In this document: positions 15,598 through 23,884 of the stretch, piece by piece
Layout: each line of letters opens with the position of its first letter
Numbering within the stretch: the first letter of the stretch is position 1
Assembly (NCBI RefSeq): GCF_003350205.1
Contig: NZ_QLLC01000002.1
Coordinates: 1 to 64,000 of the forward strand
Origin: Brevundimonas bullata
Lineage (GTDB): Bacteria > Pseudomonadota > Alphaproteobacteria > Caulobacterales > Caulobacteraceae
DNA: 64,000 bases
Direction of reading: 5' to 3'
The notes under the pieces: model-generated
Seen by the model: the letters and a program-made list of their open reading frames with translations, nothing else
Database searches by the model: none
What the model was told of the DNA's origin: nothing
Position numbers and translations under genes: made by a program

Positions 15598-17310
15598 GTG
15601 TTTCCGGTGTTCAAGATGATTTTCAGCCGCGTTCTGGCTCCGACCCTGGCGCTCGCCCTTTTGGCCGGTGCGGCCCTTCCGGCCATGGCGCAGCAGGCGG
15701 CTCAGCCCATGGCGGCGGCGACATCGGCTGAGCGCGCCGCGCCGGCCCTCGTCGTGACCCTGGTGGTCGATCAGTTGAGCGCCAACCTCTTCAACCAGTA
15801 TCGCAGCCAGTTTACCGGCGGGCTGAAGACCCTGGCCGATCAGGGCCTGGTGTCGATCAACGGCTATCAGACGCACGGCGTCACCGTGACCTGCGCCGGG
15901 CATTCCACCGTCCTGACCGGCGTCCATCCGACGCACAGCGGCATCCCCGCCAACGACTGGATCGACACCACGACGGGTCAGGAGACCTATTGCCTGGCCG
16001 CGCCGCAGAACACGCTGGCGCACGGCAGGAACACCGACAACGGCCCGGTCGGGCCGGATATGCTGAAGGCCTCGACGCTCGGCGACTGGCTGAAGTCGGT
16101 CAGCCCGCAGAGCCGCGTCTTCGGCATTTCCGGCAAGGATCGCGGGGCCATCAACCTGGCCGGGCACAAGGGCGACGGCGCCTTCTGGCTGACCGAGGGC
16201 TTCGGCTTCACGACCTATGTCGCGCCGGGCCAGTCGGCCGAGGCCAGGCTGGCGCCGGTCGCGGCGATCAACGCGCGGATGATCGACCGCTTCTCGCGTC
16301 AGGCGCCGACCTGGACCTATACGAATGACGCCTGCCGTCGTCTGGAAGGCCAGTGGGTCATCGGCGGGCAGACCTTCAACTCGACCCTGCCGCCCGCGAA
16401 CGACAGCATCGAGGGATCGCCCCTGCTGGATGAGCTGACGCTGGAGGGCGCCGCCGAGCTGCTGGACAGCCAGCAACTGGGCCGTCGCGGCGTCACCGAC
16501 ATGCTGGGCGTCAGCCTGTCGGCCACCGACAAGATCGGTCACGGATACGGCACGCAGGGGCCGGAAATGTGCGAGCAGATGCTGCGTCTCGATGCGGCGC
16601 TGGGCGTCTTCCTCGACAAGCTGGCGACCGTGCCGGGCGGGGTGGTCGTGGTGCTGACCGCCGACCATGGCGGTTCGGATTTCCCCGAGCGGTCCTCGGT
16701 CGAGGGCTATCCGGCGGCGGGCCGCGTGGACCGCGCCCTGATGCCGCGCGTCAATGATGTGCTGAAGGCCCGGTTCAAGCTGGACGCCAATCCGCTGGTT
16801 TCCTCGGCGGGCGGGCTGATCGTCGTCGACAAGGACAAGAAGTCGCTGGCCGAGCCGCTGCGCAGTCAGGTCCTGGCCGCCGCCGTCGAACTGCTGAACC
16901 AGGAGCCGCAGGTGGCCTTGGCGGTGTCGCGCGACGAGCTGCTGGCCGAGCCGGCGCCCGCCTCGAACAATCCCGAGGAACTGAGCCTGCGTCAGCGCCT
17001 ACGCCTGTCGGCGGTGGCCGGGCGCTCGCCGGACATCATGCGGTCCTATCAGCCGGGCCTGACCGGCGCGGGCCGGGTCGGCGGCGCCATTTCCAGCCAC
17101 GGCTCGCCCTGGGACTATGACCGTCGCGTGCCGATCATCTTCTGGTGGCCGGGCGCCCAGGGTCAAGAGCGCTTCCTGCCGATGCGGACCATCGACATCG
17201 CCCCGACCTTGGCCCACCTGATCGGGGTCAAGCCGACGGACGCTGTGGACGGTCGCTGCATGGACCTGCCGCAGTTCGCCACGGGGCGTTGCGAGGCCCA
17301 AAAGCCGTAA
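15598..17310 (+). CDS. Secreted alkaline phosphatase (PafA/PhoK-like)
   Basis: A 570-residue periplasmic or secreted phosphomonoesterase of the nucleotide pyrophosphatase/phosphodiesterase superfamily. The signal peptide is LALALLAGAALPAMAQQ. The metal/nucleophile region includes LVVDQLSANLFNQYRSQF (metal-binding Asp) and GVTVTCAGHSTVLTGVHPTH, with Thr before Cys as the likely nucleophile, as in PafA and PhoK. Further ligands are in SLSATDKIGHGYG and VVVLTADHGGSDFPE, and the last His in GGAISSHGSPWDYD. The frame opens at GTG 15598, but ATG at 15616 is an equally good start. Phosphate scavenging is the likely role. Confidence 0.92.
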   Translation: MFPVFKMIFSRVLAPTLALALLAGAALPAMAQQAAQPMAAATSAERAAPALVVTLVVDQLSANLFNQYRSQFTGGLKTLADQGLVSINGYQTHGVTVTCAGHSTVLTGVHPTHSGIPANDWIDTTTGQETYCLAAPQNTLAHGRNTDNGPVGPDMLKASTLGDWLKSVSPQSRVFGISGKDRGAINLAGHKGDGAFWLTEGFGFTTYVAPGQSAEARLAPVAAINARMIDRFSRQAPTWTYTNDACRRLEGQWVIGGQTFNSTLPPANDSIEGSPLLDELTLEGAAELLDSQQLGRRGVTDMLGVSLSATDKIGHGYGTQGPEMCEQMLRLDAALGVFLDKLATVPGGVVVVLTADHGGSDFPERSSVEGYPAAGRVDRALMPRVNDVLKARFKLDANPLVSSAGGLIVVDKDKKSLAEPLRSQVLAAAVELLNQEPQVALAVSRDELLAEPAPASNNPEELSLRQRLRLSAVAGRSPDIMRSYQPGLTGAGRVGGAISSHGSPWDYDRRVPIIFWWPGAQGQERFLPMRTIDIAPTLAHLIGVKPTDAVDGRCMDLPQFATGRCEAQKP

Positions 17311-17345
17311 AGTCGTGTTTCAGGGCTCATAAACTCGTGTTTCGG

Positions 17346-17381
17346 GCCGGGGGCGTGGTCTTACGCCCCCGGCGTTTCGTT
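17346..17381 (+). terminator. Rho-independent-type terminator after alkaline phosphatase
   Basis: GCCGGGGGCG pairs with CGCCCCCGGC (17346-17355 with 17364-17373) around an 8-nt loop, followed by GTTTCGTT. The 10-bp stem and short T-rich tail fit a terminator between the phosphatase and pyruvate kinase genes. Confidence 0.65.
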
Positions 17382-17444
17382 GGCACAAGGGATCAAGGCC
17401 TCTGAGGGGAGGCCATGGCCGTCAGAGCCGCCTGAGGAAACACC

Positions 17445-18896
17445 ATGAACAGAGCCCGCCGCGCGCGCATCGTTGCGACCCTTGGACCCGCGAGCCGTTC
17501 ACCCGCGACCGTCAAGGCGCTGGCTCAGGCTGGTGTGGATGTCTTCCGCCTGAACTTCAGCCACGGTTCGCACGAAGACCACGCCGCCGCCTTCAAGGCT
17601 GTGCGCGGGGCCGAGATGGCGTTGAAGCGCCCGCTGGGCATCCTGGCCGACCTGCAGGGGCCGAAGCTGCGGCTGGGCCGGTTCGCCGATGTCGAGATCG
17701 CCATCAAGCCCGGGCACAGGATGCGCTTCGATCTGAACCCGGAGCCGGGCGACGAGACGCGGGTGCAGATGCCGCACCCGGAAATCTTCAAGGCCCTGCG
17801 CACCGGCATGTTGCTGCTGATCGACGACGGGCGCGTCCGCCTGCGGGTCGGGGAACGCTCTGACGAATGGGCCGATGTCACGGTCGAGAGCGGCTCCAAG
17901 CTGTCGGACCGCAAGGGCGTGGCGGTGCCGGAAGCGGTCATTCCAGTGTCGGCCCTGACGCCCAAGGACCGCGAGGACCTGGCCTTCGCCCTGCGCCTCG
18001 GCGTCGACTGGGTGGCCCTCAGCTTCGTACAGCAGGCCGAGGACATGGCCGAGCTGAAGCGGATCGTGAACGGGCGCGCCGCCTGCATGGCCAAGATCGA
18101 GAAGCCCCAGGCCCTGAATGATCTGGAGAGCATCCTCGACTACTGCGACGGGGTCATGGTCGCGCGCGGCGACCTGGGCGTCGAGATGGAGCCGGAGGAA
18201 GTGCCGGTGGCGCAGAAGAAGATCCTGCGCGCCGCCCGCCAGCGTGGCGTGCCCGCCATCGTGGCGACGCAGATGCTGGAGTCCATGACCAGTTCGCCGG
18301 CCCCGACGCGGGCCGAGGCGTCCGACGTGGCCAACGCTGTCTATGAGGGGGCGGACGCCCTGATGCTGTCGGCGGAGACGGCGTCGGGCGACTATCCGAT
18401 GGAGGCGGTGCAGATCATGAACCGCATCATGGAGCGGGTGGAGCGCGACCCCCTGTGGCCCGGCCTGATGGACGCCGAGCACGCGGGCATGGACATCCAC
18501 GACGTCGACGCCCTGGTGGCGGCGGCGCGGAAGGCGGCGGAGGCGGCCTCGACCGCATGCATGGTGGTGTTCACGACGCTGGGCGGCACGGCGCGGCGGA
18601 TGTCGCGCGAGCGGCCCTTGCAGCCGGTGCTGGCCCTGACGCCCAAGCCCGAGACGGCGCGGCGTCTGGCCCTGGTCTGGGGGCTTGAGCCGCGTCTGGG
18701 CGAGCAGCCGACCTCGCTGGAAGGCCTGACCGAGGATGCGGTCGAAAGCGCCATGATCTATGGCCTGGCCGAGCCGGGTCAGCGCATCCTGATCCTGGCC
18801 GGAACGCCTTTCGGCGCGCCGGGGGCCGCGAATCTGTTGCGTCTGGCCCATGCTCCGGCCCATGTTCCGGGAAAGGTGAAGCGCGGCCAGGACTGA
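17445..18896 (+). CDS. pyk: Pyruvate kinase
   Basis: Catalyses phosphoenolpyruvate plus ADP to pyruvate plus ATP, the last step of glycolysis and the Entner-Doudoroff route. Clear signatures: IVATLGPASRSPATV at the N-terminus, LNFSHGSHEDH, the active-site MAKIEKPQALNDLESIL with its Lys, VMVARGDLGVEMEPEEVP (metal-binding), and the ATQMLESMTSSPAPTRAEASD and NAVYEGADALMLSAETASGDYP stretch. Length 483 is normal. The C-terminal allosteric domain is complete. It ends 162 bp before the methylase gene; the gap holds repeat family A. Confidence 0.98.
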   Translation: MNRARRARIVATLGPASRSPATVKALAQAGVDVFRLNFSHGSHEDHAAAFKAVRGAEMALKRPLGILADLQGPKLRLGRFADVEIAIKPGHRMRFDLNPEPGDETRVQMPHPEIFKALRTGMLLLIDDGRVRLRVGERSDEWADVTVESGSKLSDRKGVAVPEAVIPVSALTPKDREDLAFALRLGVDWVALSFVQQAEDMAELKRIVNGRAACMAKIEKPQALNDLESILDYCDGVMVARGDLGVEMEPEEVPVAQKKILRAARQRGVPAIVATQMLESMTSSPAPTRAEASDVANAVYEGADALMLSAETASGDYPMEAVQIMNRIMERVERDPLWPGLMDAEHAGMDIHDVDALVAAARKAAEAASTACMVVFTTLGGTARRMSRERPLQPVLALTPKPETARRLALVWGLEPRLGEQPTSLEGLTEDAVESAMIYGLAEPGQRILILAGTPFGAPGAANLLRLAHAPAHVPGKVKRGQD

Positions 18897-18904
18897 GGTA
18901 TGGA

Positions 18905-19046
18905 TCCTCCCCTGTGCAGCGTCAGCGAAACGGGGGAGGGGGACCGCGCAGCGGTGGAGGGGGCGACCCTGAAACGCAGAGCCCGGCTTCCGCCCCCTCC
19001 ACCATCCTTCGGATGGTCCCCCTCCCCCGCAAAGGGACGGGGGAGG
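18905..19046. repeat. Dispersed palindromic repeat, family A (copy 2, double)
   Basis: Two family A units face each other. The first holds GGGGGACCGCGCAGCGGTGG (inner hairpin CCGC-gca-GCGG), the second CCCCTCCACCATCC-ttc-GGATGGTCCCCC. The outer ends CCTCCC and GGGGGAGGA complete a long fold-back of about 140 bp. It accounts for the proline-rich frame that reads into the methylase gene from upstream. Confidence 0.75.
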
Positions 19047-19058
19047 ATCGGAGAACGA

Positions 19059-20099
19059 ATGATCAAATACATCGGCTCAAAGCGTGCGCTTCTGGGCCAT
19101 GTCACGGGTGCTGTGCGCGCCGCCCTGCCGGACGGGGGCACGGTCTGCGACCTGTTTTCCGGCTCGGCCCGTGTCGGTCATGCCTTGAAGGGTCAGGGCT
19201 TCCGCGTCTGGTCCAACGACCACAACGCCTATGCCCACACGCTGGCGACGGCCTATGTCCAGGCCGATCGTGAACGCTGGGCGGCGCAGGCAGAGGTCGT
19301 TCTGACCGAGTTGCGGACGGTGACGCCCGAGGCCGGCTGGTTCACCAAGGCCTTCTGCGAGGACGCCCGCTTCTTCCATCCCGATAACGGCGCCCGCATC
19401 GACGCCATGCGCGCCCGCATCGAGGCCATGGGGCTGGAGCCGGAACTGAAGGCCGTGGTTCTGGTCGCCCTGATGGAGGCGGCGGACCGGGTGGATTCCA
19501 CGGCCGGGCTGCAGATGGCCTATATGAAGCAGTGGGCGCCGCGGGCGTTGAAGCCGCTGGAGCTGCGGCTGCCGGACCTGTTGCCGGGCGTGGCGGCGGG
19601 GCCTTGCCGGGCGACGCAAGGGGATGCGGTGGAGATCGCGGATCAGGTCGAGGCCGACCTCGTCTATCTGGACCCGCCCTACAACCAGCACTCCTATCTG
19701 GCCAACTACCACTGCTGGGAAAGCCTGGTCCTCTGGGACAAGCCGGAGACCTACGGCATCGCCAACAAGCGGGTGGACGTGCGGACCCGCAAGAGCCCGT
19801 TCAACAGCCGCCCCGGCATCGGCCCGGCCCTGCAATCCGTGGTCGAGCGGCTGAAGACGCCGAACCTGATCGTCAGCTTCAACGACGAAGGCTATCTGAG
19901 CCGCGACGACCTGACGGCCATGCTGTCGGCGCGCGGTCATGTGCAGGTGGTCGAGATCCCGCGCCCCCGCTACGTCGGCGCCCGCATCGGCATCCATAAC
20001 CGCAAGGGCGAGAAGGTCGGGGCTGTCGGACGGCTGCGCAATGTCGAGCATCTGTTCGTCGTGACGCAACAGCCATTGAGCCTGCCGGTCGCGGCCTGA
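19059..20099 (+). CDS. D12-class adenine-specific DNA methyltransferase (orphan)
   Basis: A 346-residue Dam/D12-type N6-adenine methyltransferase. Motif X/I is in MIKYIGSKRALLGHV and VCDLFSGSARVGHALKG (SAM binding), and catalytic motif IV is DPPYNQHSYLANYHCWE. I use the ATG at 19059 because upstream sequence in the same frame is repeat DNA; GGAGGATCGGAGAACG precedes this ATG. No restriction enzyme gene is nearby, so it is an orphan. Note that the cell-cycle methylase CcrM of Caulobacter is a different class. Recognition sequence unknown. Confidence 0.88.
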   Translation: MIKYIGSKRALLGHVTGAVRAALPDGGTVCDLFSGSARVGHALKGQGFRVWSNDHNAYAHTLATAYVQADRERWAAQAEVVLTELRTVTPEAGWFTKAFCEDARFFHPDNGARIDAMRARIEAMGLEPELKAVVLVALMEAADRVDSTAGLQMAYMKQWAPRALKPLELRLPDLLPGVAAGPCRATQGDAVEIADQVEADLVYLDPPYNQHSYLANYHCWESLVLWDKPETYGIANKRVDVRTRKSPFNSRPGIGPALQSVVERLKTPNLIVSFNDEGYLSRDDLTAMLSARGHVQVVEIPRPRYVGARIGIHNRKGEKVGAVGRLRNVEHLFVVTQQPLSLPVAA

Positions 20100-20137
20100 G
20101 GCGGAACCAATCTCGCAATGTCGGGATTGTTTTCGGC

Positions 20138-20275
20138 ATGACCATGCCGTCGCAACGCCCATCCTCGACCCGGCGCCTCGCCTCCAAGGGGCTGCCCAGC
20201 TGGGCGATCCTGCTGGCCGGGCTCGCGGTCGCGGTGGTGATCGCCCTGCTGGTAGGCGGCGCTCTGGGGCTTTAG
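20138..20275 (+). CDS. Small hypothetical single-pass membrane protein (45 residues)
   Basis: The frame encodes a basic Ser/Arg-rich N-terminus ([18 protein letters not shown]) followed by one hydrophobic helix ([20 protein letters not shown]), 45 residues in all. It lies 38 bp after the methylase. Its stop codon overlaps the stop codon of the convergent rnhB gene by two bases (20273-20275 against 20272-20274). The positive-inside layout is what a genuine tail-type membrane protein would show. Expression is unproven. Confidence 0.5.
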   Translation: MTMPSQRPSSTRRLASKGLPSWAILLAGLAVAVVIALLVGGALGL

Positions 20276-20922
20276 GCGCTTTCCAGCAACGCCTTGATCG
20301 GCGCCCAGCTGGGGCGGTGCGCCGGGCAGGGGCCGAGGGCTTTCAGCGCCTGCTGGTGAAGGGGGGCGTTGTAGCCCTTGTGGCTGGCGAAGCCGTAGCC
20401 GGGATATTGTCCGTCCAGTTCGATCATCAGCCGGTCGCGCGCCGTCTTGGCCAGGATGGAGGCCGCCGCAATAGACAGGGACAGGCTGTCGCCCTTGACC
20501 ACGGTGGTCACGTCGCAGGGCAGTTTGAAGCGGTAGTTGCCGTCCACCAGGGCGATGGCGGGCTGGATGCTCAGGGCCTCGATGGCGCGGCACATGGCCA
20601 GGCCCGTGGCGTGCAGGATGTTCAGCTCCTCGATTTCCTCGACCGAGGCGAAACCGACGCCCCAGGCCAGGGCGCGGGCCTTGATCTCGGGTTCCAGCGC
20701 AGCGCGGCGTTTCTCGGTCAGGGCCTTGGAATCATCGATGCCGGGCGGCAAATCGTCGGGGTTGAGGATCACCGCCGCCGCCGACACCGGCCCGGCCCAG
20801 GGACCCCGCCCCGCCTCGTCCACGCCGCAGACGGGACCGTTCCAGGTCGCGCGGGCTTCCAGCTCCAGCATCAGGGTGGGGAAGGGGCGGTCGATCTTGG
20901 TGGCGGCTTTGGGCGGCTTCAT
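20272..20922 (-). CDS. rnhB: Ribonuclease HII
   Basis: Cleaves RNA of RNA-DNA hybrids and starts ribonucleotide excision repair. The [12 protein letters not shown] motif near residue 35 gives the first catalytic Asp and Glu; further acid residues are in [13 protein letters not shown] and [10 protein letters not shown]. The C-terminal region has [13 protein letters not shown] and [11 protein letters not shown]. The ~15-residue Lys-rich N-terminal lead is common in this family. Length 216 is normal. It converges with the small membrane protein gene at its 3' end. Confidence 0.96.
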   Translation of the reverse strand: MKPPKAATKIDRPFPTLMLELEARATWNGPVCGVDEAGRGPWAGPVSAAAVILNPDDLPPGIDDSKALTEKRRAALEPEIKARALAWGVGFASVEEIEELNILHATGLAMCRAIEALSIQPAIALVDGNYRFKLPCDVTTVVKGDSLSLSIAAASILAKTARDRLMIELDGQYPGYGFASHKGYNAPLHQQALKALGPCPAHRPSWAPIKALLESA

Positions 20923-21019
20923 CGCGCGTCAGTGCCACGAACGGACGCAGGGTGGAAGGTGGTGGTACTGGTGTGGACGCTCGCTTTCAGATCGCGCAGC
21001 ATTCGCGTATCGATGGTGC

Positions 21020-21445
21020 ATGAGCGATGCGCCTTTACGTCTTGCAGAATGGTTCGAGGAGTTTTGGGGCGAGAAGCTTCCTGTTAGCGGCGACACAGAT
21101 CTGTTTGAGCGGTTCGGCATCGAGGGAGACGACGCATCCGATTTCATGGACGGTTTCGGGGCTCAATTTGGGATCGATGGCGAAAATTATCGTTGGTATT
21201 TCCACCATCGTGAGGAGGGCACGAACTTCGGCGGACTGTTCTTCGCGCCGCCATATAGACGTATGCAGCGCATACCGATCACCCCAAACATTCTGGTTGA
21301 GGCCATCGACACAAAGCGGTGGCCGCTCAAATATCCTCGCCATCAGGTGCCGACCGTGCGCTGGGACATCCGAGTGAACCAGTTGCTACTTGTGGTTCCT
21401 GTCGTCCTGCTGGCGCTGTGGCTCTGGCAGCGTTTTGTCCGCTAA
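21020..21445 (+). CDS. DUF1493-like protein with C-terminal membrane anchor
   Basis: A 141-residue protein. The N-terminal part has the DUF1493 pattern, an acyl-carrier-like segment reading DTDLFERFGIEGDDASDFMDG, followed by FGIDGENYRWYFHHREEGTN. A hydrophobic stretch near the end (LLLVVPVVLLALWLWQRFV) suggests a single membrane anchor. I chose the ATG at 21020 because upstream sequence in frame is not protein-like. The codon usage is less GC-biased than that of neighbouring genes, which may indicate recent acquisition. Function unknown. Confidence 0.75.
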   Translation: MSDAPLRLAEWFEEFWGEKLPVSGDTDLFERFGIEGDDASDFMDGFGAQFGIDGENYRWYFHHREEGTNFGGLFFAPPYRRMQRIPITPNILVEAIDTKRWPLKYPRHQVPTVRWDIRVNQLLLVVPVVLLALWLWQRFVR

Positions 21446-21474
21446 GCCGCGAAAGCGGATTGCAGGCCCCTCTG

Positions 21475-21592
21475 CCGTCACCCCGGACGGCCCGAAGGGG
21501 CGATCCGGGGCCCAGGCGTTCAACTCAATGGCGGGGGAGGAGATACTGTAACCGCCTGGGTTCCGGGTTCGCTGCGCGCCCCGGAATGACGG
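21475..21592. repeat. Dispersed inverted repeat, family B (copy 2)
   Basis: Starts CCGTCACCCCGGACGGCCCG and ends GCGCCCCGGAATGACGG. Outer ends are inverted copies (CCGTCA against TGACGG; CCCAGGCG against CGCCTGGG). It is the same type as 13576-13693 and lies between the convergent DUF1493-like and tag genes. Confidence 0.75.
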
Positions 21593-21626
21593 TGGCAGAG
21601 GCGGAGCGCTACTCAACGCCAGACGA

Positions 21627-22235
21627 TCAGACCTTGGTGACCGCGCCCGCTCCGCCCACCTGCCCATGGCGGAAGCAGGTCGTCTGGTGGTCGTTGACCA
21701 TGCCGACCGCTTGCATGAAGGCGTAGGTGATGACCGGGCCGCAGAATTTGAAGCCGCGGGCCTTTAGAGCCTTGGCCATGGCGACGCTTTCCGGCGTCTG
21801 GGTCGGGGCTTCGCGGAAGTCGGTCCACTGGTTCACCAGCGGCTTTCCATCGACGAAGGACCAGAGCCAGGCGGAGAAGTCCTCGCCATTGTCTCGCATC
21901 TCCAGCCAGAGGCGGGCGCCGTTGATGGCGGCGTCGATCTTGGCGCCGGAGCGGATGATGCGCGGGTCGGCCAGCAGCCGGGCGCGGTCGGCGTCGTCAT
22001 AGCGGGCGACGATTTCGGGATCGAAGCCGTCGAAGGCGTCCCGCATCCCCTCGCGTTTTCTCAGGATGGTGATCCAGGCGAGGCCGGCCTGAAACCCGTC
22101 CAGCACCAGCTTCTCCCACAGGGCGCGGGGATCGTACTCGGGCACGCCCCATTCGGTGTCGTGGTAGGCGATGTAGAGCGGGTCGGTGGTTCCGCACCAG
22201 CCGCAGCGGCCTTCAGCTTTCTCGGATTCGGTCAT
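21627..22235 (-). CDS. tag: DNA-3-methyladenine glycosylase I
   Basis: Excises 3-methyladenine from alkylated DNA to begin base-excision repair. The family zinc site is visible: Cys in RCGWCGT and His in YHDTEWGVP near the N-terminus, His and Cys in NDHQTTCFRH near the C-terminus. The catalytic/base-binding region includes LVLDGFQAGLAWITILRKRE and IIRSGAKIDAAINGA. Length 202 is normal for Tag. It is a monocistronic gene next to ygfZ, in the same orientation with 63 bp between. Confidence 0.96.
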   Translation of the reverse strand: MTESEKAEGRCGWCGTTDPLYIAYHDTEWGVPEYDPRALWEKLVLDGFQAGLAWITILRKREGMRDAFDGFDPEIVARYDDADRARLLADPRIIRSGAKIDAAINGARLWLEMRDNGEDFSAWLWSFVDGKPLVNQWTDFREAPTQTPESVAMAKALKARGFKFCGPVITYAFMQAVGMVNDHQTTCFRHGQVGGAGAVTKV

Positions 22236-22298
22236 GGGCCGATGTTGCCGGAATGTTCTTGCTAAGCAAGGGCTGACGGCGGCGATGGCCTTGGAGCC

Positions 22299-23093
22299 CT
22301 AGCCTTTGAAATCAGGAACCCAGTCGGGTTTCTCGACGCGCACGGGACGACCATCGACGCTCAGATCGCCCTCCAGACGGTCCAGACGCATCAGGGCGAT
22401 GGCGCGGCCGTCGCTTCCGGTCATGACCTCGCCGGCGCGAAGCTCGCCGTTCAGCACCTCGGCGCCGCGCTCGGGGGCTGGTCCTTCGAAGGCGATGGCC
22501 ATCATGCGGTTCTTGATGGTGCCGCGTCGCTTCATCCGCGAGGTCGTTTCCTGACCGATGAAGCAGCCCTTGTGGAAGTCGATGCCGTTCAGCAGGTCGA
22601 AGTTCGCCTCGATCGGATAGGTCTTGTCGAGGAGGGTGTCTGCGGTGGGGTCGGGCAGGCCGAGGCTCAGCCGATGCGCCTGCCAGTCGGCCTCGGTCGC
22701 GTCGGTCTCGCACTGGTCGCCCCAGCGGCGTCCGCCGAGCGCGGGCAGGCGCGGGTCGGGGATGAAGCCCTCGGGTGTATCGCCGCCCCAGGCGACGAAG
22801 ACGGCGTCGGGGATGGGCATGACCTCGACGTTGGAGCGCAGTTTGTACATGGACAGGCGCTGGACCAGGGCGTCGCGCCGCTCGGCGGCGACATCCAGCA
22901 CCACGCCGTTCTCCTCGCCCCAGATGAAGAGGTCGAACAGCAGGCGTCCCGGCGGGGACAGAAGCGCGCCGAAGCGAAGCTCTCCGGGCATCAGGGTCTC
23001 CACGTCCTGCGTCAGCAGGTTGTGCAGGAAGAGGCGGGCGTCAGGGCCGGTGACGCGGATCAGGGCGCGGCTGTCGAGGCGGGCGATGGACAT
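22299..23093 (-). CDS. ygfZ: Folate-binding protein YgfZ (Fe-S cluster maintenance)
   Basis: Tetrahydrofolate-dependent protein needed for assembly or repair of certain iron-sulfur enzymes. The diagnostic motif is FHKGCFIGQETTSRM (family K-G-C-x-x-G-Q-E with the functional Cys). The N-terminal MSIARLDSRALIRVTGPDA and FLHNLLTQDVETLMPGELRF are also typical. I set the start at 23093; the 40-codon extension upstream is repeat-derived and has no ribosome-binding site. The resulting 264 residues fit the shorter alphaproteobacterial form. Confidence 0.92.
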   Translation of the reverse strand: MSIARLDSRALIRVTGPDARLFLHNLLTQDVETLMPGELRFGALLSPPGRLLFDLFIWGEENGVVLDVAAERRDALVQRLSMYKLRSNVEVMPIPDAVFVAWGGDTPEGFIPDPRLPALGGRRWGDQCETDATEADWQAHRLSLGLPDPTADTLLDKTYPIEANFDLLNGIDFHKGCFIGQETTSRMKRRGTIKNRMMAIAFEGPAPERGAEVLNGELRAGEVMTGSDGRAIALMRLDRLEGDLSVDGRPVRVEKPDWVPDFKG

Positions 23094-23164
23094 CCGGCCA
23101 AGATAGGGATGGGGAGGGGCAAGCGACAGGGGCTCTTTCCTCCCCACGCGCGGCGGCGCCCTTT

Positions 23165-23260
23165 GGCATTTTGAGCCTTTCAAGGCTGACCGATCCGCCG
23201 CCCCCTCCGTCACGCCGCTGCGCGTCGCGCCACCTCCCCATGGAATGGGGAGGAACGAAG
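23165..23260. repeat. Dispersed palindromic repeat, family A (copy 3)
   Basis: Holds CCGCCCCCTCC, the fold-back GTCACGCCGCTGCGCGTCGCG, and ACCTCCCC-atggaat-GGGGAGGAA, which matches copy 1 almost base for base in the second hairpin. It lies between the start of ygfZ and the stop of the YkgJ gene, both on the minus strand. Confidence 0.7.
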
Positions 23261-23264
23261 GGGA

Positions 23265-23810
23265 TCAGGCGACGGCGTATCTGGCCGTGACCCCGTCCGG
23301 CTGGAAGTCGTGCTGGTCCAGCCGGTCCAGCGAGGCGATCATGCGGGCGACGAAGTCCTGAGGGTCGCCTTCCTCGACGGCGGGGCGCAGCCAGTCGGTG
23401 ACGACGGCGCGGGCCGGGTAGGTGCCGACCGGGCCGGGGACGCTGAGGGCGACCTCGATGCCTTCGGCGATCCAGCCGGCGACCGTGGCGAAGACCTCCA
23501 TGCTCGCAAGGAAGTCGGAGCGGCGCACGACATAGAGGGTGATCTCGCCGCGCTCGACGCCGTCGGGGCGGATGATGACGCCGCTGCGGTCGGGGCGCCA
23601 GTCGTCGGATAGCTCGACGGCGCGCCACAGGCAGAACCAGACGCGGCAGGTCTGGGGCCGGATTTCATGGACCGAACAGCCGGCCCCGTCGACGCAGTAG
23701 CCGCACAGCTCGCCCGTGGGCTTGGCCAGTTCGGGTAGGTTCAGCGGAATGACGCGGCAGCACTCGACGCAGCCGCCGCAGGTCCGGTCGGGAAGGAGGG
23801 GAAGGCTCAT
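23265..23810 (-). CDS. YkgJ family cysteine-cluster protein
   Basis: A 181-residue protein with an N-terminal cluster of Cys residues (TCGGCVECCRV, LCGYCVDGAGCSVHEIRPQ, TCRVWFCLWR) typical of the YkgJ/UPF0153 family, believed to bind zinc or an iron-sulfur centre. The C-terminal half has no recognisable domain. The ATG at 23810 follows AAGGAGGGG, a strong ribosome-binding site; an ATG six codons upstream is possible. Function unknown. Confidence 0.85.
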   Translation of the reverse strand: MSLPLLPDRTCGGCVECCRVIPLNLPELAKPTGELCGYCVDGAGCSVHEIRPQTCRVWFCLWRAVELSDDWRPDRSGVIIRPDGVERGEITLYVVRRSDFLASMEVFATVAGWIAEGIEVALSVPGPVGTYPARAVVTDWLRPAVEEGDPQDFVARMIASLDRLDQHDFQPDGVTARYAVA

Positions 23811-23884
23811 GGGCGGGTTCTGGTGCATTGAGAGGGGGATTGCGCGCCTGCGCTCGCCCGCCTGAGCGCAGGGCGGGGCTGGGG

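Noticed and set aside
18900..19058. N-terminal extension of the adenine methylase from 18900
   Set aside because: The extension is encoded by repeat family A and is proline-rich low-complexity sequence; the fold starts exactly at the ATG 19059.
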